Source of the DNA: CAWKGV01 sp963849305
Lineage (GTDB): Bacteria; Pseudomonadota; Alphaproteobacteria; Acetobacterales; Acetobacteraceae
Reading direction: 5' to 3'
Length of the DNA: 64,000 nt
NCBI GenBank assembly: GCA_963849305.1
Contig: CAWKGV010000022.1
Coordinates: 496,001-560,000, forward strand
Made by a program: the position numbers and the translations under genes. A model generated the notes under the pieces. It saw nothing but the letters and a program-made list of their open reading frames with translations, was not told the origin of the DNA and ran no database searches. Shown one piece after another: positions 52,905 through 61,533 of this stretch. Numbering within the stretch: the stretch's first letter is position 1; each line of letters begins with the position of its first letter.

Positions 52905-54257
52905 ATGGCCTTCGTCTATTTGGTGGGTGTGGTCGCGGCATGCTCCGGGCTGCTGTTCGGTTATGACACAGGCGCCATTTCCGGGGCGATCCTGTTCATT
53001 CGGACGGATTTCGGGCTCTCCCCGATCCTCATCGGGGTGGTGACCAGCGTAGCGCTTGCGGGCGCGACCCTGGGATCGTCCGGCGGCGGCTGGCTTGCCG
53101 ACCGGTTCGGGCGACGACACGTCATCATCGTCACCGCCCTGCTGTTCGCTGGCGGGTCGATCCTGTCGGCGCTCTCGTTCTCGGTCGCATGGCTGATCGG
53201 CAGCCGGATCCTCATTGGTATCGCCACGGGCGTCGCCTCGTTCGTCGCGCCGATGTATCTGTCGGAGATCGCCCCGCCCCGAATCCGCGGCTCTCTCGTC
53301 GCACTCAACCAGCTCGCGGTGACGATCGGCATCCTGGCGTCCTACCTCGTCGATTATGCGCTCTCCGCCACCGGGGGCTGGCGCTGGATGTTCGGGATCG
53401 GCGTCATTCCCGCATTGGCCCTGTTCGTCGGGATGCTGATCGTTCCCAACACGCCACGCTGGCTCATGCTCCGCGGTCGTTACCCGGAGGCCGTGCAAGC
53501 GCTGAGCCGCATCCGCGCAAAGCAGGAGATCGAGCCGGAGATCAAGGAGACAAGGGCAGCGCTCTCCACCGCTTCCACGCACTGGTCGGACCTTCTCTCG
53601 GCGACGCTGCGCATGCCGATGCTGATTGGGATCGGGTTGGCGGTGTTGCAGCAGGTCACCGGCATCAACACGGTCATCTACTATGCTCCGACGATCTTCC
53701 AACTCGCCGGCTTCGCCAGCAGTTCGTCATCCATCTTCGCCAGCCTGAGCGTGGGAATTGTCAACGTCCTGGTGACCATCATCTCGGTGCTCCTGCTCGA
53801 TCGGGTCGGGCGCCGACTGCTGTTGCTGGTCGGGGAAATCGGCATGGTGCTCAGCCTCGTCTCCCTAGCCGTGGGCTTCGCCCTGCACGGATCGGTCGAT
53901 GTCGGCTGGATCACGGCGGGCAGCCTGGTCGCGTATGTGGGTTTCTTCGCGATCGGACTCGGCCCGGTCTTCTGGTTGCTGATCTCGGAGATCTATCCGT
54001 TGGGGGTGCGCGGGCTGGCGATGAGCGTGGCCACCGTCGCCAACTGGCTGGCGAATCTCGTGGTGACGCTGACCTTCCCGGAACTCGTCTCAGTGGTGGG
54101 TTTGTCCGCGACCTTCATCCTGTATGCGGTTTTGGGTCTGGCCAGTTTCGTGTTCACGTGGCGTTTGGTGCCGGAAACCCGCGGCAAGACCCTCGAGCAG
54201 ATCGAACGCCATTGGCAACGCGGTGGCCATCCCCGGACGCTCCAACACACCGGCTGA
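52905..54257 (+). CDS. Sugar porter-family MFS transporter
   Basis: 450 residues. Signature motifs of the SP family: GYDTGAISGAILFI in helix 1, GWLADRFGRRHV in loop 2-3, QQVTGINTVIYYAPTIF in helix 7, ISEIYPLGVRGLAMS and PETRGKTLEQIE at the end. It imports a sugar, polyol or aromatic compound with protons. It follows the HpaB gene by 78 nt and ends the operon-like run. Confidence 0.95.
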   Translation: MAFVYLVGVVAACSGLLFGYDTGAISGAILFIRTDFGLSPILIGVVTSVALAGATLGSSGGGWLADRFGRRHVIIVTALLFAGGSILSALSFSVAWLIGSRILIGIATGVASFVAPMYLSEIAPPRIRGSLVALNQLAVTIGILASYLVDYALSATGGWRWMFGIGVIPALALFVGMLIVPNTPRWLMLRGRYPEAVQALSRIRAKQEIEPEIKETRAALSTASTHWSDLLSATLRMPMLIGIGLAVLQQVTGINTVIYYAPTIFQLAGFASSSSSIFASLSVGIVNVLVTIISVLLLDRVGRRLLLLVGEIGMVLSLVSLAVGFALHGSVDVGWITAGSLVAYVGFFAIGLGPVFWLLISEIYPLGVRGLAMSVATVANWLANLVVTLTFPELVSVVGLSATFILYAVLGLASFVFTWRLVPETRGKTLEQIERHWQRGGHPRTLQHTG

Positions 54258-54492
54258 CCCGCTGAGGTGTCGCCGGCGTTGTCGGCGCGGCGACACGAGC
54301 GGGATCGACGTCGGCCTCGGGGAGAACTTCATTTAATGCGAGATGTTTCTGCAGCATTGGCTGCCGCTTTAGCGTGCAGTTCCGAACGAGCTGTGCGGTG
54401 ATCGCTAACGTGTAAATCTTTCGTCTGCCTCAGCTCACTAGGGATTGGCTATGGCTGGCAACTCGCCAGGTGCCATGCGCGCGCGAAACGCG

Positions 54493-55104
54493 TCACGCAC
54501 CCGCCCTGGCGACGATGGCGGCCTCAACGTCGTCCAGGCGGTCCTTGCCAAAGAAGATCTCGTCGCCCACGAAGAAGGTCGGCGAGCCGAACGTGCCGCG
54601 ATCGACCGAGCGTTGCGTGTTCGCCAGCAGCTCGTCCTTGACCTCCTGGGTCTGGACAAGCCCCTGAAGTTGTCCCCAGTCGATGTTCGATGTGGCGAGC
54701 GCGGCGCGCAGCACCTCGGGATCGTCCATCTTTTTTGGTTCCGCCCACATGTGTCGGTAGATCTCGTCCACGTAGCGGTCGAAGATGCCGAGCTTCCTTG
54801 CGGCCACGGCGCCACGCATGAGCACCATGGTGTTGACCGGAAAGAACGGATTGGAATGAAAGCGCGTGATGCCGTGGCGCTGGAGGAAGCGCCGCGTCTC
54901 CAGCCGCTCGTATTCCAGCTTGTTCCTGATCCCCGCGAAGGCCTCTACTGGCGAGCGGTTCCCGGTGAGCTTGAACACGCCGCCGAGCAGGACCGGCACG
55001 TAGTCGAATTTGACCCCTGTGCGGCGCTCGATCTCCGGGATGACGAGGTGGCTCAGATAGGCGTTCGGGCTGCCGAAATCGAAGTGGAACTCAACTGGGC
55101 TCAT
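54493..55104 (-). CDS. 2-hydroxychromene-2-carboxylate isomerase-like (DsbA/GST-kappa fold)
   Basis: 203 residues. N-terminal FHFDFGSPNAYLSHLVIPEIE, with Ser of the FGSPNAY motif as the glutathione contact; VPVLLGGVFKLTGNRSP, and C-terminal GTFGSPTFFVGDEIFFGKDRLDDVEAAI. Members isomerise hydroxychromene carboxylates in naphthalene-type degradation or conjugate with glutathione. It is transcribed with the SDR gene 4 nt upstream. Confidence 0.92.
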   Translation of the reverse strand: MSPVEFHFDFGSPNAYLSHLVIPEIERRTGVKFDYVPVLLGGVFKLTGNRSPVEAFAGIRNKLEYERLETRRFLQRHGITRFHSNPFFPVNTMVLMRGAVAARKLGIFDRYVDEIYRHMWAEPKKMDDPEVLRAALATSNIDWGQLQGLVQTQEVKDELLANTQRSVDRGTFGSPTFFVGDEIFFGKDRLDDVEAAIVARAGA

Positions 55105-55108
55105 GTCG

Positions 55109-55906
55109 TCACCATTTCTCGCCGAAGGGACGGATCTCGAGTTCGAAAGTCCAGGCGTCGCGCGGCTGCTGGTAGAGCTGCCAGTAGGTCTCGGCGACCG
55201 CCGCTGGACGCATCAGGCGGCTCGGGTCGAGAGTCCGCAACGCCGCTTCGCCCTCGCGTTCCTTGATGCGCTCGCGCACCCAGGCGGTGTCCACGCCGGA
55301 ATCGATAACGAGATGCGCGACGTGGATGTTCCTCGGTCCGAGTTCGCGCGCGGCACTCTGCGCCACCGCCCGCAAGCCGAATTTCGCGGCGGCGAACGCG
55401 GCGTAGCCGACGCCCCCGCGCAGGCTGGCAGTGGCACCGGTGAAGAACAGCGCCCCGCGACCGTGCGGCAGCATCAGGCGCGCCGCCTCCCTCGCGGCGA
55501 GGAAGCCCGAGTAGCAGGCCATCTCCCACACCTTGCGGAACACGCGCTCAGTCGTCTCGAGCAGCGGGAAATTGACGTTGGCGCCGATGTTGAAGACGCA
55601 CACGTCGAGCGGCGCCTCGCGGTCCGCTTCCTGCAGGAAGGCGGCGACGTCCCCTTCGTTGCGCGCGTCGAGCGAGCGGGCGAACACGCGGCCACCAGCC
55701 GCTTCGATCTCTTGCACCAGTTGCCTGAGCTTCTCGCCGTTGCGCCGGCCGGCGAACACGGTGAACCCTTCGGCGGCGAATCTCTTCGCGATCGCGCCAC
55801 CGATGAAATCGCCGGCGCCGATAACGGCGATAGTGGCCGGGGGGCGGCGCGCCGGCTCCAGGTGCGGTTCGGACGACCGATCTCGGTCATCAACCATCTC
55901 GCGCAT
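55109..55906 (-). CDS. Short-chain dehydrogenase/reductase
   Basis: 265 residues. Rossmann start IAVIGAGDFIGGAIAKRF, FAGRRNGEKLR (NADP-like Arg), VFNIGANVNF, then GALFFTGATASLRG with the Ser and YAAFAAAKFGL carrying Tyr-Lys. The classic TGxxxGxG is modified to IGAGDFIGG. GGAGGACTT lies before the start at 55906. It is the first gene of a two-gene unit with the HCCA-isomerase-like gene. Confidence 0.92.
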   Translation of the reverse strand: MREMVDDRDRSSEPHLEPARRPPATIAVIGAGDFIGGAIAKRFAAEGFTVFAGRRNGEKLRQLVQEIEAAGGRVFARSLDARNEGDVAAFLQEADREAPLDVCVFNIGANVNFPLLETTERVFRKVWEMACYSGFLAAREAARLMLPHGRGALFFTGATASLRGGVGYAAFAAAKFGLRAVAQSAARELGPRNIHVAHLVIDSGVDTAWVRERIKEREGEAALRTLDPSRLMRPAAVAETYWQLYQQPRDAWTFELEIRPFGEKW

Positions 55907-56084
55907 TGGGGCAAGTCCTCCATAGCATCAACTACCAAAATGGTAGTCACTCCTGTGGGGCTTGTCGCGCTCGTTCGCCGGCCGGAGGTAAGCTCCTAGA
56001 GGACGTAGCTTCAGATCCAGGGCCGCTCCAACCGATCGCGCGACTGCCATGCGTCGATCTTCGACCGCTTCATCGTGCGACACC

Positions 56085-56432
56085 GTCGGAGGCGAGTCAC
56101 CAGACATTCGACAACATCGACGGTGACGGGCTGGCCGTCGGCCGGCACGTCGGCCCTCGACCGAGCACCTTGTCGGTGTTGGTGTTGCAGATGAGTATTC
56201 CGTGGTCGGGGTCCGCGCCTCCACCAGGCCGGCGTTGATCGCGGCCTGGCCGACTTCTCACGATCGCGATCTTCGAGGTAATCAGGCGGGAGCCACCCAT
56301 TCCATCGATCTGCACGACAGTCGGACGTCCCCGTACTCCGCTTCAGCACTTTGTCCCGTTGTAGGCCAGGCGGCGGGAGTAAAGCCCTTGTTGGTGCCGC
56401 CCCGCATGAGCGTGCAACGAATCGCCGTCTGT
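56085..56432 (-). pseudogene. Decayed PrpF/4-oxalomesaconate tautomerase-family gene
   Basis: Pieces of a PrpF-type protein are readable across several frames in the right order. From 56427: AIRCTLMRGGTNKGF, a frame change, then RRLAYNGTK, then QIDGMGGSRLITSKIAIV, then after an internal loss GQAAINAGLVEA and ILICNTNTDKVL, then VPADGQPVTVD. MRGGT-KG and QIDGMGG are family hallmarks. Frameshifts and a deletion of the middle make it non-functional. It lies upstream of the SDR/HCCA genes on the same strand. Confidence 0.72.
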
Positions 56433-56582
56433 TCAGCGCAAATTCTTCGATTATTCGGTTATTCCGATGCTGCGCCCGGCGCAAGCCGCCGGACACAACA
56501 TCTAGAAAACAGGGGGCGGCAGGTGGCAATCCAGCGAAGTCGGAACTAGCGTAGCCACCCCACCCGCGGTTTTACCAACTTT

Positions 56583-58421
56583 TTACGTGTTGGCAGCTAC
56601 ATTTATGAATTGCTGAGACGCGGTGATCGTGCTGCCTGGGTTGGCAAAGCCCGCGGGTCCAATCTTCTCAGGTCCCTGCCACGCTCCCGCCCCGTCCACC
56701 CAGAAGACGTTCAGCTGGCCGGTCTTGTCGACCAAAAACACGTCGGTTTGGTTGTTGATCCCAAATTGCTGAGACGCGGTGACAGCGCTGCCTGAATTGG
56801 CGAAGCCCGCGGGCCCGATCTTCTCCGGTCCCTGCCACGCTCCCGCGCCGTCCACCCAGAAGACGTTCAGCTGGCCGGTCTTGTCGACCAAAAACACGTC
56901 GGTTTGGTTGTTGATCCCAAATTGCTGAGACGCGGTGACCGCGCTGCCTGGGTTAGCGAAGCCCGCGGGCCCAATCTTCTCAGGTCCCTGCCACACTCCC
57001 GCGCCGTCCACCCAGAAGACGTTCAGCTGGCCGGTCTTGTCGACCAAAAACACGTCGGTTTGGTTGTTGATCCCAAATTGCTGAGACGCGGTGACCGCAC
57101 TGCCTGGGTTAGCGAAGCCCGCGGGGCCGATCTTCTCCGGTCCCTGCCACGCTCCCGCGCCGTCCACCCAGAAGACGTTCAGCTGGCCGGTCTTGTCGAC
57201 CAGGAACACGTCAGTTTGGTTATTGATCCCAAATTGCTGAGACGCAGTGACCGCACTGCCTGGGTTAGCGAAGCCCGCGGGGCCGATCTTCTCAGGTCCC
57301 TGCCACACTCCCGCGCCGTCCACCCAGAAGACGTTCAGCTGGCCGGTCTTGTCGACCAAAAACACGTCGGTTTGGTTGTTGATCCCAAATTGCTGAGACG
57401 CGGTGACAGCGCTGCCTGAATTGGCAAAGCCCGCGGGCCCGATCTTCTCCGGTCCCTGCCACGCTCCCGCGCCGTCCACCCAGAAGACGTTCAGCTGGCC
57501 GGTCTTGTCGACCAGAAACACGTCAGTTTGGTTGTTGATCCCAAATTGCTGAGACGCGGTGACCGCACTGCCTGGGTTAGCGAAGCCCGCGGGGCCGATC
57601 TTCTCCGGTCCCTGCCACGCTCCCGCGCCGTCCACCCAGAAGACGTTCAGCTGACCGTTCTCATCGACCAAAGACACATCGGTTTGCCCCGGCGTTTGTA
57701 TGACCGTTGTTGGGTTTCTCAACCAAGCCTCGTGAGTAATCGCCAACATCGAGGGTACATCAATGATGCCAATGCTATTCCATGTGAACATGGCATAGCC
57801 AGGTTTCGTCCCATCTACGCCAGATGGCACGCTAACGTTTAGTTGCTGTGCCAACCAGGCAATCGTCCCATATCCGCAGAGACTGACGCAATGATCCTCA
57901 TTAGCGTCCGCGGTGAATCCAGTTGCGAACCACCCACTACGTCCCTGATGTTGGCTCCAAACGTTCGATAGCTGATCTGCCGCAATGCCGATCTTAACGG
58001 GCCCTTGCGAAATGGCACTCGTAAGCATCCCGGACTGCGTCCAATCAACCGAGAAGTAGCTGCCATCATCATATTTCTGGCCGTCTTGGCTGAAACCGTC
58101 ATTACGCATCCAGCCCAAGACCTGATACAGGTAGGCACCTTCGAGAACGCCATGCTGAGTGGCCCAGGTAATTACATCTTGATCTGAAATAAATATCTCA
58201 GACTGATAACAGGCCTTCGCAAAAGCTTCCTCAGCGGTAACGCAATCGCCATGGACATCGTTACCCCACATTGAAAGCTTCTGTGGAACGATAATGTACT
58301 CAGGTGGTGCGCCTATGCGGGCGACAGAAGGTCTCGCGGCGGCCAATATATTCCGCGGAGTCGGTAAGGCTCCGCGCCTCGGAGTTTGGGCTGGCCCCCC
58401 ACTTCCAGAACTAGCTGACAT
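56583..58421 (-). CDS. Papain-like protein with a seven-repeat beta-propeller
   Basis: 612 residues, no signal peptide. Residues 1-45 are a Pro/Arg-rich leader (TPRRGALPTPRNILAAA). Residues about 46-235 resemble a C1 cysteine peptidase: WGNDVHGDCVTAEEAFA with Cys60, DHCVSLCGYG with His177, and FTWNSIG with Asn215. From about residue 245, seven 52-residue units follow (TDVFLVDKTGQLNVFWVDG, AWQGPEKIGPAGFA, VTASQQFGIN), like blades of PLL/tachylectin-type propellers. Near-identical DNA units show recent expansion. A protease or inactive binding protein targeted by a lectin-like propeller is plausible; the export route is unknown. Confidence 0.85.
   Translation of the reverse strand: MSASSGSGGPAQTPRRGALPTPRNILAAARPSVARIGAPPEYIIVPQKLSMWGNDVHGDCVTAEEAFAKACYQSEIFISDQDVITWATQHGVLEGAYLYQVLGWMRNDGFSQDGQKYDDGSYFSVDWTQSGMLTSAISQGPVKIGIAADQLSNVWSQHQGRSGWFATGFTADANEDHCVSLCGYGTIAWLAQQLNVSVPSGVDGTKPGYAMFTWNSIGIIDVPSMLAITHEAWLRNPTTVIQTPGQTDVSLVDENGQLNVFWVDGAGAWQGPEKIGPAGFANPGSAVTASQQFGINNQTDVFLVDKTGQLNVFWVDGAGAWQGPEKIGPAGFANSGSAVTASQQFGINNQTDVFLVDKTGQLNVFWVDGAGVWQGPEKIGPAGFANPGSAVTASQQFGINNQTDVFLVDKTGQLNVFWVDGAGAWQGPEKIGPAGFANPGSAVTASQQFGINNQTDVFLVDKTGQLNVFWVDGAGVWQGPEKIGPAGFANPGSAVTASQQFGINNQTDVFLVDKTGQLNVFWVDGAGAWQGPEKIGPAGFANSGSAVTASQQFGINNQTDVFLVDKTGQLNVFWVDGAGAWQGPEKIGPAGFANPGSTITASQQFINVAANT
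56597..57688 (-). repeat. Seven tandem 156-bp coding repeats (propeller blades)
   Basis: Each unit encodes 52 residues. Units vary only at few sites: GAW/GVW, ANPGS/ANSGS, and the first (SLVDENG) and last (STITASQQF) units at the ends. The alternation of GAW and GVW forms suggests duplication of multi-unit blocks. Confidence 0.93.
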
Positions 58422-58546
58422 CGCGTTTCTCCCTCACAATTAGGCAAGAACAGCTGATTTCAAGGCTGGCGACTTAGGCCGATTGCGCCACGACCAGCTA
58501 CCGCTTACACATGTAAAACTGATGACCCACAGATCAGAGTCAGGTC

Positions 58547-58740
58547 ATGCCAAAAGGGGATACCAACTGCCGCACTCCGAAGCGGGGCGCTTCCCCGACC
58601 CCCAGAAATGTTCTGGCCGGCGCGACGCCCTACAATCCTCTCAAACCCGACAAACCCGGCTTGGGAGGTAATCACTCAACCTCGGGATCAGATATTCAGG
58701 CAGGGTCCCCCGACCAGCCTCATCGCGGGATGAGGAAAAA
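58547..58740 (+). pseudogene. Truncated N-terminus of a second papain-like/propeller-type gene
   Basis: The frame starting at 58547 reads MPKGDTNCRTPKRGASPTPRNVLAGATPY. The stretch TPKRGASPTPRNVLAGA matches TPRRGALPTPRNILAAA of the neighbouring 612-residue protein. Homology stops after about 40 residues, and a fragment of IS5 transposase follows, so insertion or deletion removed the rest. The two are divergently oriented. Confidence 0.45.
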
Positions 58741-58748
58741 CGGTAGGA

Positions 58749-59302
58749 TTGAAGGTGGGCACTGGCACAATCGTCGACGCGACCATTATCAGCGCCCCGA
58801 GTTCGACCAAGAATGCGTCCAAGCAGCGCGATCCCGAGATGCATCAGACCAGAAAGGGCCAGCAGTGGTATTTTGGCATGAAGGCGCATCTCGGGGTGGA
58901 TAGCAAAACCAAGCTGATCCATTCCGTGGTCGCCACCGCGGCGAATGTGCATGATGCGGCGGTGCTTGGTGATCTGCTGCACGGCGCGAGGAAACGCGGG
59001 TGTGGGGTGACCAGGCCTATCGCGGCCAACGCGAGGTGATCCGCGAGCATGCGCCGCACGCGCAAGACTTCACCAACCGGCGCTATCGGCATCGTGGCGT
59101 GGTCGATGAGGCGGAGAAGGCACGCAACCGCACCAAATCGACGGTGCGAGCCAAGGTCGAGCACAGCATCGGCGTGATCAAGCGTGTGTTTGGCTTTGTG
59201 AAAGTGCGCTATCGTGGGCTGGACAAGAACGCCCACCGGCTGTTCGTGACTTGTGGACTGGCTAACCTTCATCTCGCTCGCAAGGTGCTGGTGCGCGCCT
59301 GA
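58749..59302 (+). pseudogene. IS5-family transposase remnant
   Basis: The C-terminal half of a DDE transposase: GTIVDATIISAPSSTKN, GQQWYFGMKAHLGVDSKT, VHDAAVLGDLLHG, then after a frameshift near 58982-58990 VWGDQAYRGQREVIREHAP, AKVEHSIGVIKRVFGF and VRYRGLDKNAHRLF. About the first hundred residues are missing. It cannot transpose by itself. Confidence 0.88.
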
Positions 59303-59975
59303 CGGGAGATCTGCGCCCAAAATGGCGCCCTGCCGCCGGCGAGGGAGGCCAAATCGTCGTAAAAACCCAACTCCAAGCGCAATTTGGTTGCTGTCGTTCC
59401 TTTTCTCGACCGAGCCGGCCCGGTTACTCCTTGATCAGAGTGTCCCTAAGCGTAACGTGTAGTCGCCACGCCCACGGCGGGTGGCCCTCTCTATTCTTTC
59501 AGACAGGAACGGCGTCATTGGGGTTCAACTCCTGTTTGTTGGTCCTCAAACAATGAGCCCCAAAAGCAAAGAGAGGTATGAACTAATTCACACTGGGGAG
59601 ATCGGTCCCTCTCACGTGGCCGTGCTCGGCTATCACGAGCCCGGCAAGAGCACGGCCGCGCATATAGTCCACCGCCGCATTGTTGATCACGTAGTCGGTA
59701 TGTCCGGCGCGCAGCAGATCGAGGAAATGCAGGCGGCTTTAGGGCAGACGAAGGGCGGGCGAACGAAAATCTGCGGCACGGCGACCAAGCGGAGCCCCGC
59801 GCTTGCGCGGCGGCGGAGCGCCGGGAGCAAGCCGCGATTTTCGTTCGCCCACCCGCTCACAATAATCCGGGGCGCAAAGCACCCTCCGCGTCGCACCCCA
59901 CCGCGCGGGCTATGGTGGACGGTCAAGTATTATGGCCTATAAGCTTCACCTCCCAACACATGCTTCCACCATTGC
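59303..59975. other. 673-nt region of uncertain content in a transposon graveyard
   Basis: It begins with the non-coding tail of the IS5 fragment. A plus-strand frame (59481-59942) and a short minus-strand frame (59586-59738, FLDLLRAGHTDYVINNAAVDYM) are open, but neither has a ribosome site or a known family. Probably gene and IS debris. Confidence 0.45.
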
Positions 59976-60152
59976 TTCAAGAATGTGGTGAACTATCCCG
60001 ACGGTCGGTTGGCGATCCAATTTGAAGGGACGCCGCTGCCGTTCCGGGTCTTCGACAAGATCCAGACTGTGGCACCGGGTGAGGTGGACCCCACCACGAG
60101 GACCATCGGGTCCGGTTTCTTAGCTGGAAGTGCAGCCGCTCCGACCTCCTGA
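59976..60152 (+). pseudogene. C-terminal fragment of an ISNCY-family transposase
   Basis: 59 codons to the TGA at 60150. VVNYPDGRLAIQFEGTPLPF followed by RVFDKIQTVAPGEVD is the conserved end of ISNCY (IS1202-like) transposases. The catalytic part is absent. Confidence 0.65.
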
Positions 60153-60377
60153 GTTCATCATGCTGCACATGCTGATTGCTGTTGCGACGGCTGTGGGGTT
60201 GTGGGCGTGTGCCGCAGAGGCACGGAAAGGAGTTCAGCGATGAACTGAACCGTGGCGTGAAGCTGCGCGGGAGATGTACCCCTCGGGACTTTTCATCCGA
60301 CGCTCACCACCACGGTCTGGACCGCAGCAGCTCGGACTGGTTTGGGACCTGCTCCTGAAAGCCGATCCCGATGGGCC

Positions 60378-60635
60378 TACCATCAACAAGGGGCGGTGAT
60401 CTCCCCGCTGCTGGCGAACGTGTATCTCCATTACGCCTACGATCTGTGGACCGAGCAATGGCGACGACGCCATGCGCACGGTGCGATGATCGTGGTGCGG
60501 CTGGCAGATCGCTGGCTGCCCAGGCCCCGCATATCCCACCCCTGGCCGCTGCAGCGTTTTCGCGTCAAACACCCAAGGTGCGAGCCGTATGCGGGAATGC
60601 CGCTCGTACGGTTCTGTGCGGGGGGCGCGCAGTAA
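60378..60635 (+). pseudogene. Group II intron reverse transcriptase/maturase remnant
   Basis: QQGAVISPLLANVYLHYAYDLW is reverse-transcriptase block 4, and MIVVRLAD leads toward the YADD box, but sequence jumps from there to a C-terminal segment (PRPRISHPWPLQRF, CEPYAGMPLVRFCAGGAQ). The 5' part and most of the thumb/maturase domain are deleted. The frame ends at TAA 60633-60635, inside the intron RNA domain. Confidence 0.78.
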
Positions 60636-60654
60636 TGCGCGTCCCTACCGCGAT
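60582..60654 (+). ncRNA. Group II intron domains V and VI (remnant)
   Basis: 60582-60614 folds as domain V: GAGCCGTATGCGG pairs with CCGCTCGTACGGTTC around a GAAT loop. 60618-60653 contains a GC-rich stem (GCGCGCA/TGCGCG) consistent with domain VI and ends CTACCGCGAT, a normal 3' end. Catalytic core domains I-III are missing upstream. Confidence 0.72.
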
Positions 60655-60732
60655 TCATTTTGTAAACGAACGTGTTTATCCGGGGTTTCGCGTCCGCTCT
60701 CGACCCATGGCGAACATTCACCTCCCGCCTCT

Positions 60733-61227
60733 ATGATTGCCGTCATGCTCATCAGAAAGGCCGAAGCTGGCGACACCACGGCCGTCGCCTCGATCATCCT
60801 GCCCACGATTCGTGATGGCACGACCTACACACTCGACGCCGGCATGAGCGAAGCCGACGCGCTTGGCTATTGGCTGGGAGACGACAAGGAGACATTCGTC
60901 GCCGAAGATGGCGGCGCCATCCTCGGCACCTACTACATGCGGCCGAATCAAGGAGGAGGGGGGCGACACGTCTGCAACTGCGGCTATATTACGAGCGCAG
61001 CAGCAACGGGCCGAGGGATCGCTCGGCGCATGTGCGAACACTCGCTGGAGCATGCACGTCTGCGAGGCTACCGAGCTATGCAGTTCAATTTCGTCGTCAG
61101 CACCAATGGCCGTGCTGTGCGGCTCTGGCAATCGCTGGGCTTCGAGATCGTGGGCCGCTTGCCGTCCGCATTCATGCATCCAGTAAAGGGCTACGTTGAC
61201 GCGTTCGTTATGTATCGGCCCCTCTGA
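60733..61227 (+). CDS. GNAT N-acetyltransferase
   Basis: 164 residues from ATG 60733; ATG 60745 is an alternative and neither has a clear ribosome site. LIRKAEAGDTTAVASIILP, then VAEDGGAILGTYYMRPNQ, the CoA-binding loop AAATGRGIARRMCEHS, and MQFNFVVSTNGRAVRLWQSLGFEIVGRLP with the usual Asn/Leu pattern. It acetylates an unidentified amine. It directly follows the group II intron remnant, which may supply or disrupt its promoter. Confidence 0.88.
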   Translation: MIAVMLIRKAEAGDTTAVASIILPTIRDGTTYTLDAGMSEADALGYWLGDDKETFVAEDGGAILGTYYMRPNQGGGGRHVCNCGYITSAAATGRGIARRMCEHSLEHARLRGYRAMQFNFVVSTNGRAVRLWQSLGFEIVGRLPSAFMHPVKGYVDAFVMYRPL

Positions 61228-61533
61228 GCAGTGGTCCGCTTTCCACCATTTCCGGACGTCGCGAAAGTCAAGATATTTGCATCGAAACCAAGGTGCTGAT
61301 TGTGACTTTCATCGATAAATGACGCGGAATTTTCAGTGCTAATTGGCCCCCTTCAGGCTCAGCGGATTAGCCGGGAATCGCCCGAGCGCTATCCGGCCGA
61401 GTAGTTCCAGGCCCGCGCCGGCGGCCCGTGCGATATCGAGGCGGTCGCGGACTGCGACCACTTCTATGTCGGCCGGGAGGATCGGGTCAGCGCGATCGTC
61501 GCCACTTGGCTGCGCGCAGGCTCGCATTGTAAC
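61228..61533. other. 306-nt intergenic region between convergent genes
   Basis: It lies between the GNAT gene and the end of the carboxylesterase gene. I see no conserved protein; the composition resembles the non-coding end of an insertion sequence, but no inverted repeats could be assigned. Confidence 0.35.

Noticed and set aside
56597..57688. Regular 156-bp repeats considered as CRISPR or a non-coding satellite
   Set aside because: Repeats are contiguous, in frame and encode 52-residue propeller blades.
59687..59926. Minus-strand 79-codon Cys/Arg-rich frame
   Set aside because: No ribosome site, no family, atypical codon use inside transposon debris.
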